DNA of 64,000 nucleotides from Arctopsyche grandis (lineage: Eukaryota > Arthropoda > Insecta > Trichoptera > Hydropsychidae): assembly GCF_051622035.1 (NCBI RefSeq), contig NC_135356.1:19085685-19149684 (forward strand), written 5' to 3'. This document shows, piece after piece, positions 22,278 to 33,791 of the stretch. Both the position numbers and the translations under genes were made by a program. The notes beneath the pieces are model-generated. The model saw nothing but the letters and a program-made list of their open reading frames with translations, had not been told where the DNA came from and ran no database searches. How positions within the stretch are numbered: position 1 is the stretch's first letter; the number at the start of each line of letters is the position of its first letter.

Positions 22278-22550
22278 TCATATACTACAGCAAGTTTGAT
22301 ACGACAATGAAGTATTGTAAAAAGCTAATAAAAAAATCACCAATCAATCGTTTGTAATATATTTTATCTTACATTTTAGATAATTCAAATTCGAATACAA
22401 AACATTACACATAAGCATTGAACAAATTAATCATATACTACAGCAAAGTTTGATACGACAATGAAATATTGTAAAACGCAAATAAAAAAGAATCATATAT
22501 TACCAGTTTGTAATACATTTTATCTCGCGTTTTAGATAATTCATATTGGA
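22278..22550. repeat. Tandem duplication, about 155-bp unit
   Basis: CATATACTACAGCAA(A)GTTTGATACG starts at about 22,278 and 22,432. Both copies continue through TTTGTAATA.ATTTTATCT and TTTTAGATAATTCA.ATT. They differ by about 15% and by small indels. Confidence 0.75.
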
Positions 22551-23012
22551 CAGCAAATTAACTAGTAGATAATACAGTTTCAATGGTAATTATATATTAC
22601 CTTTGGCAGTTCAGATTTTCTTACACATTGCTTTAGGATTCACCAATGCGTTGATACAACTTAATATTACAAATTATGAAAGAAAGTTTCATACAACGAT
22701 AACCCTAAAATTGTGTTAAAAAAAATGAGACTTTTCGAATCAAATTACTCAAGAAACTTATTAAAATTATGTCAAGAAACGTTCTTTCGAAAATCAATAC
22801 TGTGATTAAAATACATCAGAATCAGGTCACATTGAAAGCTTAGGTTCTGTGAATCATATTTAAAAAGTAGACGAAAGAAATGGAGTACAAATAAGAACCG
22901 GAATACATATTGACTGATTCTGACCAGTCCGATTGTACATGAATCAATTGGTTCATATGAAATAACTATGTACGTGGTATAGATGAAACATATTTTAACT
23001 AGTCAAAATATA
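22464..23012. repeat. Direct repeat flanking TH, left copy
   Basis: Diverged copy of 34,927-35,461 in the same orientation. Shared blocks include TTTTAGATAATTCATATT, CATTGAAAGC..AGGTT.TGTGAATCATAT, ACATATTGACTGAT.CTGACC and TTTTAACTAGTCAAAATATA. It lies about 420 bp upstream of the putative TH start region. It has no ORF and is probably a transposon copy or a local duplication. Confidence 0.75.
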
Positions 23013-23199
23013 TTAGAATTCATTGATACATGTATTTTTTTTTTAATTTTCCGAAATCATTTCTCTAGAGATTTTGCAGATTATTTTCACCCATCCCACC
23101 GAACGAGTCGATCAATTAATTTGTGATTTGGTTGTAAGCGCGCACATATGTACATACAAGTAGTGAATGGAAAATTGGATATTATTAAGCGTATTGCAT

Positions 23200-23694
23200 A
23201 TACGTATGGGGAGCGTTCCACCTGAGAGTATCGAGTGGGTTGGGGGAGGGGTTTGGGAGGGGTTCAGCCGTGATTCGATTCCATTAAGCGGCGTGATGCG
23301 TATAAGCGGCCGTCCCTCCCCGTCTCCCCTCACCCACGCACCCCCCTCTCGACTATGGGGGGAGGGGTTGGGTCGTATAGAGGGGGAGTTCCCCGACGAG
23401 GTACTTAAGCGCGTTTCGCGGTCCGACGTCTCACATTGACTCGTTTGCGACCGCAGACAGACCGGTGACCCGTAGTCGCCGCTCCTGGCAATTTCGCCGA
23501 CAGACAGGCTCTATCACAGCAGCCAGTGGTCGACCACATTTGAGGAGCAAGAGACGGAATTACCGGTAGAATTCAGCAGTGACGCACCCCTTTACGTCTT
23601 AGGCTGAAATCGAAATTTGAAAAAAGCGCGGTCCGCGTACGATCAAAGTCCCCATTGTAATTTATCCGAAGTAACACAAACACACTCAGTCAAG
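23200..23694 (+). promoter_or_regulatory. ple: TH promoter and 5' UTR
   Basis: This is the only strongly GC-rich block near the gene. G-runs at 23,237-23,267 and 23,355-23,395 could form G-quadruplexes on the sense strand. An initiator-like CTCACATTG lies at about 23,430, and AGACC at about +27 resembles a downstream promoter element shifted by one base. No TATA box is evident at -30. From about 23,430 to 23,694 the transcript would be a 5' UTR with no upstream intron needed. The first ATG context is GTCAAGATG. The start site is inferred. Confidence 0.5.
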
Positions 23695-23763
23695 ATGATG
23701 ACCGTAGCAGCAGCCCAGAAGAACCGCGAGATGTTCGCCATCAAAAAATCATACAGCATCGAG
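23695..23763 (+). CDS. ple: TH coding exon 1
   Basis: Encodes [20 protein letters not shown] plus SIE (23 codons, ends phase 0 at GAG|GTAATT). Two consecutive ATGs open the frame, as in Drosophila TH, so the first was chosen. Intron 1 is 4.8 kb, the longest in the gene and the most likely place for enhancers. Confidence 0.97.
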
Positions 23764-26700
23764 GTAATTATTTTCAATTATTTGTTTGTTGTTTAATCGC
23801 GATGCGAGGAAGAAAAAAATGAAAACGCTATGCGGTTCGAATTGCCCGCTGCAATGGCCGACCTTGTCCTCAGAGCGGTCGAACCGCTCTACTTCCGAAA
23901 ATCGCACTCGCGTTTCAAACGAGACAAAAGTTTCCCCCATATTAAGTTCGAATCTTATCGAGAACACTTCCATATTAGAATTTTCTCAATAATTCCACGT
24001 CAAAATGTATTACATGCCTAATTAATAATAATATTGCCATAATCACAAACAAGTCCATACGAATAGAAACTGAAAATTTAGATCAATTCCAAATTCTTCA
24101 CAATAAAATCTACACTCAAATTTTTAATTTATTAAAATAAGTACAATATTGAAATGAATATGATCAAATTAACACGAAAAATATTTCATAAGAATAAAAT
24201 TTCAATCCATTCACTTACATATATTAAAACTAATTGTATGCGTCATATATTCCTCTATTTTAAAATGTTAGATAGAAATATTCAGATAGAAAATATAATA
24301 AAATCAATAATCCATACAAATTGAAATTTTAATCAAATTTAAATATGTATAAACTTTAATAAAAAAAAATATGCGCTTATGATTATAAGTAACCCTATAA
24401 GGAAAGGTCGTTGGGTTACAGTATAAGAAAAGGTATAAGGAAAGGTCGAAAACATACTGATTTGATCGATCGGAAACAAAGAATGATGCATAAATTAAAA
24501 TAATGCAAATCGGATCTATTAATTGCAGATAAAAATTCAGCAATTGCGTGAAGGGACTTCTCGGTTTATCCTCGGCCGTTTTCTTCGGTTCGCGCGTTAC
24601 GAAACTCGATGCAAATGATCGATCAGGGTCGCGCCAGGTTTATCGATCGATCTAGTCACGCTAACCACTTGGCCACTGTTGCAAAACGACCAAATTCGAT
24701 CGAATTCAATGCAAAAAATCGCACACGACAATCCCAGAAAGAGATCGTCGCGGCAATCGGGTCGTCGCAGAGGCCGCTACTGGAAAATGACCGAGGGCGT
24801 GGTAGAAAATTACGAATTTTCCAACCGGAAACGCCAACTCCACAATCAACAAATGAACTTTTCTCATTATAGATACCACTTCCGGTATAAAATCACATTC
24901 TATACTTGACATTTTAAGCGTTCAAATTTACACGGGCGTAGATTAACGAGTCACGATTTTCAATTAGACGTATAGTATACCGTTTTGTAGGCTCTTTTTT
25001 ATTCAATTTATCATTTTCGATACTTTGTAATGTAATAAATTCAATCTGATATTGTATATTTCTCGGGGATTTGTAAAGCACGTTGTCAACTTGACCATAT
25101 TCGTATACTGTGTGAATGTGGTCGTAGTAAAGCACGGATTTCCAATTCCGGTCTGTTGAAACCACCAATGTCGATGAAAGTTAACCGCACAATTGTGACA
25201 TCATATTGAAAATTGAGTCTCGAATGTATTTAACTACACCACTGTCTTTCCTAACGCCGAGTCGTGACCGCAAAGGACGAAAAAAAGGTGTCGAAGACCT
25301 GTTTTTGATTGGGCGTAACTTTGAACTCGCCATGTAATATGATATAATTATGCAATCGCGATACGTTTCATTTGGAAAAAATTAAAAAAAACCCCGACAT
25401 TTTTTTGTTGTTGTAAATCTCGCTTTGATATATTTGACAATCGTTCCTTGATCGTGAAACTTGAATATTCATGGCCAATATTAATATCGAATATATTCAT
25501 ATGCGATTGCAATTTTAGCGCGTACCCATTTGTAAAAGGACGTGCTTTCAAGGTTGTCTAATTTTCGAAAAAACCTTTAACTTTGAATAGTGGAATCGTC
25601 ATTAAATGTAATCGAAACGGAACGGATATTGAAAGTGAAGCGCGCTCACTGACCGTTTAATTTAAAAACAATTTTATACCCAATAAATACGCTCAAACTT
25701 AAAAACCAGGACAATGTCAAACGATTCGAACAATCTAAAAAAATGCGATCTTTTACTTTGAATTACATTACGATATGAAGAAAAAAATATATTCGTTTAG
25801 CGAAATTAAAACATATTCGTTTATCGAAATTATACAACGGACGTGCAATAATGTCGATTATGAAGTATATATTATTACGCAATCTTTGAGACGGGCTCTC
25901 ATCGAGCAGATGATCTCAATTGCGGTCGATTAAATAACATTCGAATTTGGTTAAACGGCAAAGAAAAATAAACGCGCAAAATTTGCGCGGCGATCTCACG
26001 ACGCGCAGAGGCGTTTCGCAATTTTCTTCAAAATGCAAACGAGCTAAAAGGCAAAAAAATTAAGCAGATCAAGTACGATCGACAGAGTGTTGTTTTTGTC
26101 GTCAACATCGAAACGGATACGACAAGTATGCACGGTGAATGCCACGGTTACCTTGTCTATTGCGGTTCGAAAGGTAATTGTGCATTAAAATAGATCAACT
26201 AACGCTTATTACTTTACAGAGTGCTAAACGCCCGCTTGTTTTTTCCGTACTAAATCCTTAGCAGTTTGTTGTTTGTATGTTTTATATGTATATAGAGTGC
26301 GAATACAGTTACGATTCGTCGAGGTCAATTGACCTTACAGTTTTGATATGACAATCGTACTTATTGCATTTCACTAATATTTGGTTCAAATTTTTATTAA
26401 AAAAATCATATTACAATGAAAACTATTCATTTCTGATATCAAACCGAGTCTAATTTTAAAGCAATAGTTAAATTCATTTCAATTATTTTCGCCCAAAGTC
26501 ACAAAGCGGAAATTGCATTTTCTATTTGTGTGTTATGTAAATATAATATTTAATTTTCGATCGGCATATTGTTTCTACACGATAACAATTATTGTACACG
26601 AGTTAGTGTAAAATTCATCGGTGACTAACGTCGAAAATATTATTGTTCAGAGAATAATCACTACGACAATGTCACACGTGCCATTTAGCGGCATTGTTTT

Positions 26701-27155
26701 TGAGATGCATGCAAATTGACTTTTCAATGAAAAATAAAAGTGAAATTATCAAAATTTATAACGACAAGATAAAGTGGATGAATTGTTATTATTATTTTAT
26801 ATTAAAATTGTCAAATTAATTTAAAAAAATAAATTACAACTTTGTATTTTGATCGCACTTCATCAGATGTCACTTTTTAAGCCTTATTTTCTGGAATTTA
26901 AATACACACATACAACAAAAGAGAATTAGAATCGTTAAAAAATCACTCAAAGCATTATTTTATACCGAAAGTTCTAGAACAAATTTTCCACACTTTTATT
27001 TGCAATTTTTTAAATGAAATATTCAACTGAATGATTATCATCTGAAATGCATACATTCATGCATTAGTATTGTATGAAAATAAAAACATATTTGATGGAA
27101 ATTTTCAAAAATTTAAATGAAATTACATTGCATTTTGGTCAAATGCACTATTTTC

Positions 27156-27186
<31 letters not shown>

Positions 27187-30100
27187 GGTCTTTGATAGAA
27201 CGCGTTCATTCGCCCGAGACGTAAACTGACCGCAGCTCGTGACTCAGTATCTGACCACGTGTGTTCTCGGACGTAAACAAAAACACTGTGACGCAACAAG
27301 TGGTCGAGAAAAAAAGATGATATTACAACAAAAAAAAATCTGAAATCGATGGTAGTTTTTAAGTGGTCGTTGGCAGTGGCGTACGTGACGTGGCTGATGA
27401 CACTATCGACGGACATTACTCATCCACGACTCCAAAATGTTGTAACCGACGAGTCGGTAAGAGGCGACTGCCTTACTGACCCCGCAGAACTTTCTTCAGT
27501 GAAAGCGAAAACTGGTCGAAAAATTTCATTTGATTTTTATATGTATTGCGTGCCGATCGATGATGAAGATGAAGATGCGGTGGCCGTCTATTACAACTGT
27601 TACAACACGTTGCGTGCCATTGCACGTAACACGTTATTATAAAATCTAATTAAAACCACAAAAAGAGCAAAATCTCAATTGAGCAACGATCAATACATAC
27701 GTATATTCATTTGAGTCGGCAATACGTACTAAAGTCTAAATATTACATACCGTGTTAGATAGTTGATCGAAAATCTGCAAAGGTCTCGAAGCTATTCAAT
27801 TTTTGACACATTTCGAATGTACATGAATAAATTCATAAAGATTCATTATATATTCGATTCCATTCAGTGTCATTCGTATTGTAAATTGATCGTTTTTATT
27901 TGTTATTTTTACTATCAATAACAAATTTTTACGCGAAAAACAATTGAAATTTAAAATTATTCGAATTCATTACTTTATTTTATTTTTTTAAATTCATTCA
28001 TATTAGATCGTATATACATATGTACGAATCCGTTACTTTTGCAGCATCCTGTGAAGGTTTTGTGCGGGGGTGTGTCGCTTAATGTGACCGTTCAATCGGA
28101 TTTGTTCAATAAGATACTTGGACGATTTTGTTCCATTTTCCGATTTCCCGTGGGACTCTCGGCAGAGTGAAAATAAATCCTTCGAAATAAAAGACAATAT
28201 GCTTTCATTACACATCAATTTTACACAGTTATATGTAGTATACCTATCTGCTATTGTATATATTAAATAATATACGTACATTTTTACAATTGAAATTAAT
28301 CATTACATTTGCGGAAAGTTCGGTTTTAGTAGTTTCACTTCCTTTCTGTGATAATCGTTGTGAAAATTGAGTTGAACTTTCGAACCGGACGTACATAGGT
28401 TGGGGTTGCCGAGCGAGTCTTTGCACAAAAGGCACCCCACAATTAAATATAACTTTCTCGTACTTCTGGCGTCGGCAGCTTTTCCAACTCTGAGGGAGAA
28501 GCTGTCGTTGACAAGCGGAAGTGTTCACTCCCATTGAGCTGTGAACGTATTATATATATGGAGAGAACTCAAATGGAAATTTTCGTTTTGCTTTCAGAAT
28601 GGATATCCTTCCAGGCGTCGTTCTTTGGTGGACGACGCTCGCTTTGAGACTTTGGTCGTCAAGCAGACCAAACAGAGCGTACTCGAAGAGGCTCGTCAAA
28701 GAGCCAATGGTGAGTCTTTTAATCATCCTAGATCAATGTTTAAATTTGAGCATGTCATTAGTTTCTGTATGTCGTATTTTTGTGCTTTTTTGTTTATTTA
28801 TTTTTAATTTAAAACTCAAAATTAGATTCGAGTTTGGATTGTGAAACCACAATTGATGATAAATCAATGGACAATGCCTCCAAAGGAGATCTAGGTAAGT
28901 TGGCATGATTTTTATTTTAATTTTTTGTTATAAAAACACTCTTCGTTCAACCAGCACCAGCACCAGTTGTCATTATTTGAAAAAATCACAGATTTAGAAT
29001 GTGATATTCTAACTCTAAACGATCGTCTTTTGAGATGTACATACATACATAAAACAATTTAATTAGATTTGTATTCAAAAAGTTACAATTGAAACGTTTT
29101 GTATGCAGTTTGCAGTTACATATGTAGTTATACTTATAAATTTCAGTAATAATTTGAATATAAATCGAGGTAAATGTAAATGTAAAGGAGTCAAAAAAAT
29201 TTATATAATATATACCTATAGATAGTTTGGATGTACAATAACTCTGTATTTTTATTACACAGGATGGACTGTGATACTCAGTAAAAAAAATCGCATATGT
29301 TGAATGAAGATTGTTGAATTTTTTGCTCGTTATTATTATTTTTGTTTTTGTTTGTGTTTGATGTCGTATTTGTGTTGTACAGCCGATGATCCAACCCAAG
29401 GAGGCGAAGAAGGCCACAAACAAGAATCCGATGAAGGTGAGTTCGCGATTTTCGAACCGCACTGTACCCAATACATTAATACATTTTTCGGGGAAAGAAG
29501 CTTTTAGACGGCTTCGCTCTCATCCATTGTTCATAAGATAATCCGATGAGGAACGAGACACTTTTTTTTATTCTTTAATGCCCCGGCGATTCTCAACTCA
29601 TACTAGTACAACCCCACTCACTCACTTTAGCTACTACGAGGGCAAAGTAATGTCTAGAGACGTAGAAGGAAAGAGAGGGATTATTTTCTCAATGGGGAAT
29701 AAAGCGACTTTAAGAGAGCACTCGGGATATAAAGCCGACGATTATTATTTGAGATTTTATAAGAAAATGCTCGCTTTGAAAAAACACCCCTTTACTGACC
29801 TACATGCGCGTGAAAGCTTCGCTTAACAACTCGTTGAATCGAATGACGGCTATAATTGATGCCACTTCATAGTATACACTTTTTAAAATTATGTACATAT
29901 ATCACATCAAATTGAAAATGATTTTGATATTAAATTTTGATATTAAAAAGAAACAAATATGTTTACATTAAAATTGTATTAGTGGCTACCAATCGTTTAC
30001 ATTATATTGGATACATTAATTGTGATTTTTTTCAAGGGTCGTCTCCCCTCAATAACGTTCCTTTTAGTGTCTGTAAAACGCTGTGTACTTCGGGGCTTTA

Positions 30101-32254
30101 AATCTATGGAATTTATGTCAATTAGATATGTATAAGTCGAATATATGGTCATTTCAGATTCTGGTCTTACTGAAGAAGAAATAATCCTGCAGAATGCAGC
30201 CAGCGAATCTGCTGACGCTGAACAAGTAATTCAACAGGCTGCACTTATGTTGCGCATGAAGGACGGCATGGGTGCACTTGGTCGCATACTCAAGACCATC
30301 GAAAACTACAAAGGCGTCGTCAACCATTTGGAAACGCGCCCTTCAAAGACCGAGGGCATCCTCTTCGACGTTCTCATCAACGTGAACATGTCACGAGCCA
30401 ACCTTCTCTTATTGATCCGCGCCCTGCGTCAATCCTCTTCTTTCGTCGGAGTGAACCTCCTCACCGAGAACAACCTGTCGGCCAAGGATCCGTGGTTCCC
30501 AAGACACGCATCTGACTTGGACAGTTGCAACCATCTGTTGACCAAATACGAGCCCGAGCTCGACATGAACCACCCCGGATTCGCCGATAAGGATTACCGC
30601 GAGCGCAGGAAGACCATCGCCGAGATCGCTTTCGCATACAAGTACGGAGATCCCATCCCGTACATCGAGTACACCGAGAGCGAGAACCAGACCTGGTCCA
30701 GGGTGTACAACACCGTTTTGGATCTGATGCCGAAGCACGCCTGCATCGAGTACCGTAGGGCCTTCGCCCTGCTCCAGGCTGACAAGATCTTCGTGACTGA
30801 ACGTATTCCTCAGTTGGAGGAGATGAGCAGTTTCCTCAGGAAGCACACTGGGTTCACTTTGAGGCCTGCGGCTGGACTTTTGACCTCCCGCGACTTCCTG
30901 GCGTCCCTCGCTTTCAGGATATTCCAATCTACGCAATACGTCAGACACGGAAACTCACCATACCACACCCCAGAACCGTAAGTAATTTTAAGTAACTTCG
31001 CCAACTCCATTTCCTCTAAGAAAGCTTTTCACATTCAAACAAACAAAAATAAATCTCGGAAGATTTTAAATTATAAATTTTGATAATATTTTAGCATTTC
31101 TGTTTATATGGTTCAAACTTGCAAACAATTTTTGATCAACTCACAGCGAATCCATTATCTTATACACATATTGAAATTAATCAAAAAAGTTATTTGAATC
31201 GTAAGCAAGAATTCATTGAAAATTTACTAGTATATATTTACTAGGTTTCCACAAAAATTAATCAGCACTCAGTATTTGTATTATAGAAGCGTGTTTCAAA
31301 TAAACGAGGCAACAAATAAGCATTTCATAAGACCGCTTTTTAAATTAACTATGCATAATTACAATATAGGTTCCTTGATTTTTGCGTACCTTTTTCACGG
31401 CAATTTCTTCAAAATGCAGTCAAAATGATGAATAGAAATCAGCTGATGGATGAAATAGCAAAAAAACGACGATTTTTAACGCCGAAATCGCAAAAGAAAA
31501 TGCGATTTTTCGTGGAACATATCGAATGTTGACTTTATGGCTTGAGTGCCAAACGAAACAGTATTAAAGTTATTAAGAAGTCCAATTTTCAGTTCCAAAA
31601 ACACTTTCTGTTTAACTTAATTGAAAAATTGTTAATCACTTATTTTAATTCGATATGTCCAGAATTTACTGTATTACATTCCACCAGTATTTGTTAAATA
31701 TTGCTAAACGCAAAATATATAGGAGTAATACAATAAAATATTGAAACGGCTTTGATTTTAATATCGCGTATTTCAAAGTGTGCTTCATTTTTAATTAAAC
31801 ATTAAATCAGTATGATTTAGTATTGATTTTAGAGAGTTCATTGTATGAAACTAGTTGGAAAAACATAGAAGAGGCTTGTCAAAATAGTCAACGTCGAATA
31901 TTCATAATACGGTTTAAATCATTGATACAATTACGGCTACAGTATGATGTCGCTAAAGGAACACAGGGACGTATTTTAATGGACCGGTAATTCGATTACA
32001 CGAAGGGGAACTTTCCGAGCGATGTAATATCGGCCTCGCTGAAACTTCGCTTTTGATATTACCCGGAAAATTGAATTTCAAAGATGTGTCCGTTTCATTT
32101 TCAGCGACTGCATCCACGAACTCCTCGGACACATGCCGTTGTTGGCCGACCCAGGATTCGCCCAGTTCTCCCAGGAAATTGGATTGGCATCCTTGGGCGC
32201 TTCCGACTCCGAAATCGAAAAGCTCTCCACCGTAAGTTGCGCTATATGTTTGCG

Positions 32255-32349
<95 letters not shown>

Positions 32350-33791
32350 TACGTATATGTGCATATTTGCTATGAATTTTGCAGTGCGTTGCGCGTGTTC
32401 TCAATCCAGCGTTTCGCTGTGCGATCCTTGATTAACCCTTAACCGCTTGTCGGAACATTGCATTTACGGTACCGTTGTGATGGTTCGTTACAGGTCTACT
32501 GGTTCACGGTTGAATTCGGCCTCTGCAAGGAAAATACTCAGGTGAAAGCCTACGGAGCGGCGCTTTTGTCATCTTATGGTGAGCTTTTGCATGCCATCAG
32601 TGACAAGCCCGAGCTGAGACCTTTCGATCCTGCCACTACTTCTGTCCAACCCTATCAGGACCAAGAGTATCAACCGATCTACTACGTCGCCGAAAGCTTC
32701 GAAGACGCCAAAGATAAGTTCAGGTAAGCTTCGACGAAATCTTTAACCAAAGCTGAAGTGGACTCACCTTTGTATTAGCTTAAAATCCCATACATATATA
32801 AAAGTACATACCAGCTATGTCGTTTTACAAACATCAATTGTCACAAATTTGCTTTTGATAGGTATTATTTTTAAAAAGCATCGTCCTCGAAAAATACTAC
32901 TTCTATTCACACTATACGAAAAAGACTACTTCTATTCATACTATACACCACCGCACGTTCATACTTGTTTTGGATGAGTGCAAGACAAGATCGGCTTACA
33001 TACATATGTATTACGGAGTGCGGTGATACGGCGCAATACTGTCACAAAATGACGCTTAATTATTAACATGGGCACTTTAGTTAGAACGGGTGCACTCGCC
33101 ACTATGACGTCACGAAACAATGAAACCAATTAATTCTGCTTGATACGTTTCGGTGACGTGTACTGCCGTATAATATGAATAGATCGTGTCGGTCGCTGCT
33201 GTTTCGCATACGTCACATACACATTGCGGAACATATGAATGTGTCCATGTAGAATGTATTGAAGTATATTTTTCGTACCACTGTTTACGTGCAGTTGTCG
33301 ACTTGAGCTTTACTGCTACAAACGAACATTTAAGCATAGACATAATAAATTTCGAATATTATACAAATTTCATACACGTGTTGGGTAACTTAAGCAATTC
33401 TACGGATTGATTGCAAATTGAAAATATCCGATTTATGTTGATTTTAGATGTCGATAACGTTTTTGTATCGAAGCTATTGACGAGCTATTTTGTATTGAAG
33501 CTATAGTGTACGTAGTTCTACTTATATCAATACATCCGTTTCAACTTTGGATCGTGGAGTTTGGGTTTAGGTTTAAGTATTGAGCTTGATTATGAGTTTT
33601 TTTCTGAATTTCGCAGACGCTGGGTATCCACCATGTCCCGCCCGTTCGAAGTGCGATTCAACCCCCACACCGAAAGGGTAGAAGTACTGGACTCCGTGAG
33701 CAGCTTGGAAACCTTGGTGACTCAGCTGAACACCGAATTGCTCCACTTGAACAACGCGCTGAACAAAATCAAGGCTAAACGTTTCTGCTAA
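23695..33791 (+). CDS. ple: Tyrosine hydroxylase, complete, 8 coding exons
   Basis: Tyrosine 3-monooxygenase uses O2, Fe(II) and tetrahydrobiopterin to convert tyrosine to L-DOPA in the cytosol, the limiting step for dopamine and for cuticle tanning. The exons join as 23695-23763, 28598-28709, 28826-28894, 29383-29436, 30158-30977, 32105-32231, 32494-32723 and 33617-33791 (1,656 nt, 551 residues), and every phase agrees. The N-terminus carries RRRS with Ser32, the PKA site of insect TH. Residues about 131-200 form the ACT-type regulatory domain, and 205-510 the biopterin-hydroxylase domain. Iron ligands are His379, His384 (HELLGH) and Glu424 (TVEFGL), with the same spacing as rat 331/336/376. 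A leucine-rich C-terminal helix would mediate tetramer formation. All splice sites are GT-AG. Family assignment is certain; transcript isoforms are inferred. Confidence 0.98.
24022..27180 (+). other. ple: TH intron 1, 5' part
   Basis: Unique AT-rich intron sequence without recognisable transposons. GC-richer patches at 24,560-24,840 and 25,870-26,160 stand out. Short ORFs on both strands here have no family resemblance and look like chance. Confidence 0.5.
27160..27187. repeat. (ATGT)n tract in TH intron 1
   Basis: About seven TATG repeats. Confidence 0.9.
27349..27642 (+). CDS. Possible small secreted-type ORF in TH intron 1 (97 aa)
   Basis: One open frame of 97 codons is nested in intron 1 on the TH strand. 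Residues 1-20 ([20 protein letters not shown]) look like a signal peptide or signal anchor: one lysine, then a hydrophobic stretch. The rest has three cysteines, an acidic DDEDED run and a hydrophobic, basic tail, and no family is recognised. The sequence is GC-richer than the surrounding intron. Against a real gene: the opposite strand is also open over 27,123-27,416, no promoter is obvious and the AAAATCTAATTAAAA context after the stop is only a weak poly(A) signal. It could instead be a TH enhancer whose base composition keeps frames open. Confidence 0.28.
   Translation: MVVFKWSLAVAYVTWLMTLSTDITHPRLQNVVTDESVRGDCLTDPAELSSVKAKTGRKISFDFYMYCVPIDDEDEDAVAVYYNCYNTLRAIARNTLL
28033..28560. other. 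GC-richer block before TH exon 2
   Basis: Overlapping minus-strand ORFs (28,033-28,281 and 28,244-28,534) cover this block but show no known domain and lack splice logic. The sequence is unique in the window and sits within 100 bp of exon 2. A conserved intronic regulatory element is possible. Confidence 0.3.
28598..28709 (+). CDS. ple: TH coding exon 2
   Basis: Begins [20 protein letters not shown] and continues [17 protein letters not shown]. Acceptor TTTCAG, donor AATG|GTGAGT, entry phase 0, exit phase 1. Holds the Ser32 PKA site. Confidence 0.97.
28826..28894 (+). CDS. ple: TH exon 3, probable alternative cassette
   Basis: Encodes residues 61-83 ([20 protein letters not shown] plus GDL). 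It is 69 nt with phase 1 on both sides, so skipping keeps the frame. The acceptor AAAATTAG has a weak pyrimidine tract, consistent with regulated use. The acidic content matches the extra segment of the epidermal TH isoform known in Drosophila. Confidence 0.85.
   Translation: MRVWIVKPQLMINQWTMPPKEI
29383..29436 (+). CDS. ple: TH exon 4, probable alternative cassette
   Basis: Encodes residues 84-101 ([18 protein letters not shown]). It is 54 nt, phase 1 on both sides, acceptor TTGTACAG, donor GAAG|GTGAGT. Skipping exons 3 and 4 together joins AN to DSGLTEEE and gives 510 residues. Confidence 0.88.
29437..30157 (+). other. ple: TH intron 4
   Basis: An 82-codon plus-strand ORF (29,578-29,826, [14 protein letters not shown]...) lies inside but has no recognised domain and no splice connection. 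It is probably chance. The rest is AT-rich. Confidence 0.4.
30158..30977 (+). CDS. ple: TH coding exon 5 (regulatory and catalytic domains)
   Basis: 820 nt, entry phase 1, exit phase 2 (GAACC|GTAAGT). It spans the ACT domain ([20 protein letters not shown]) and most of the biopterin-binding catalytic domain ([64 protein letters not shown]). Codon use is GC-rich, unlike the introns. Confidence 0.98.
30978..32104 (+). other. ple: TH intron 5
   Basis: AT-rich unique sequence, no element recognised. Confidence 0.6.
32105..32231 (+). CDS. ple: TH coding exon 6 (iron-binding motif)
   Basis: Encodes [20 protein letters not shown] and onward to EIEKLST. His379 and His384 bind the catalytic iron. 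Cys377 replaces the serine that is usual before IHELLGH in the insect TH sequences I know. Donor ACC|GTAAGT, exit phase 0. Confidence 0.97.
32258..32350. repeat. (AT)n microsatellite in TH intron 6
   Basis: An about 85-bp AT run starting 27 nt after the exon 6 donor, so length changes could affect splicing. The tyrosine-isoleucine ORFs here are artefacts. Confidence 0.97.
32494..32723 (+). CDS. ple: TH coding exon 7
   Basis: Begins [13 protein letters not shown]; Glu424 is the third iron ligand. Continues through [34 protein letters not shown] and DAKDKF. Acceptor TTACAG, donor TTCAG|GTAAGC, exit phase 2. Confidence 0.97.
33100..33345 (-). repeat. Repeat copy in TH intron 7, inverted match at 63.4 kb
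   Basis: The reverse complement matches 63,410-63,622: AACTGCACGTAAACAG.GGTA, CGAAAAATATAC, ACACGATCTATTCATATTAT and GTCACCGAAACGTATCA blocks. The minus-strand ORF 33,110-33,343 belongs to it and has no recognised domain. It is probably a transposon fragment; the family is unknown. Confidence 0.65.
33617..33791 (+). CDS. ple: TH coding exon 8 (C-terminus)
   Basis: Acceptor [28 protein letters not shown] to the stop TAA at 33,789-33,791. The last 35 residues form a leucine heptad helix ([20 protein letters not shown]) that mediates tetramers in this family. The final residues KAKRFC are unusual in ending with cysteine. Confidence 0.97.

Noticed and set aside
23112-23439. Overlapping ORFs on both strands at the TH promoter
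   Set aside because: Caused by high GC content; no domain and located in the promoter or 5' UTR.
28244-28534. 96-codon minus ORF, considered as a zinc-finger or THAP-type exon
   Set aside because: Cysteine and histidine spacing does not fit, and no splice sites support it.
29578-29826. 82-codon plus ORF in TH intron 4 as an extra TH exon
   Set aside because: Splicing from exon 4 to exon 5 already gives the correct phase and family length; no suitable acceptor or donor surrounds this ORF.
30409-30948. 179-codon minus-strand ORF
   Set aside because: Antisense shadow of TH exon 5; no domain, and the sense frame is clearly conserved coding sequence.
32078-32431. Three overlapping ORFs rich in Tyr-Ile repeats in TH intron 6
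   Set aside because: They are translations of an (AT)n microsatellite and of shadow frames of TH exon 6.
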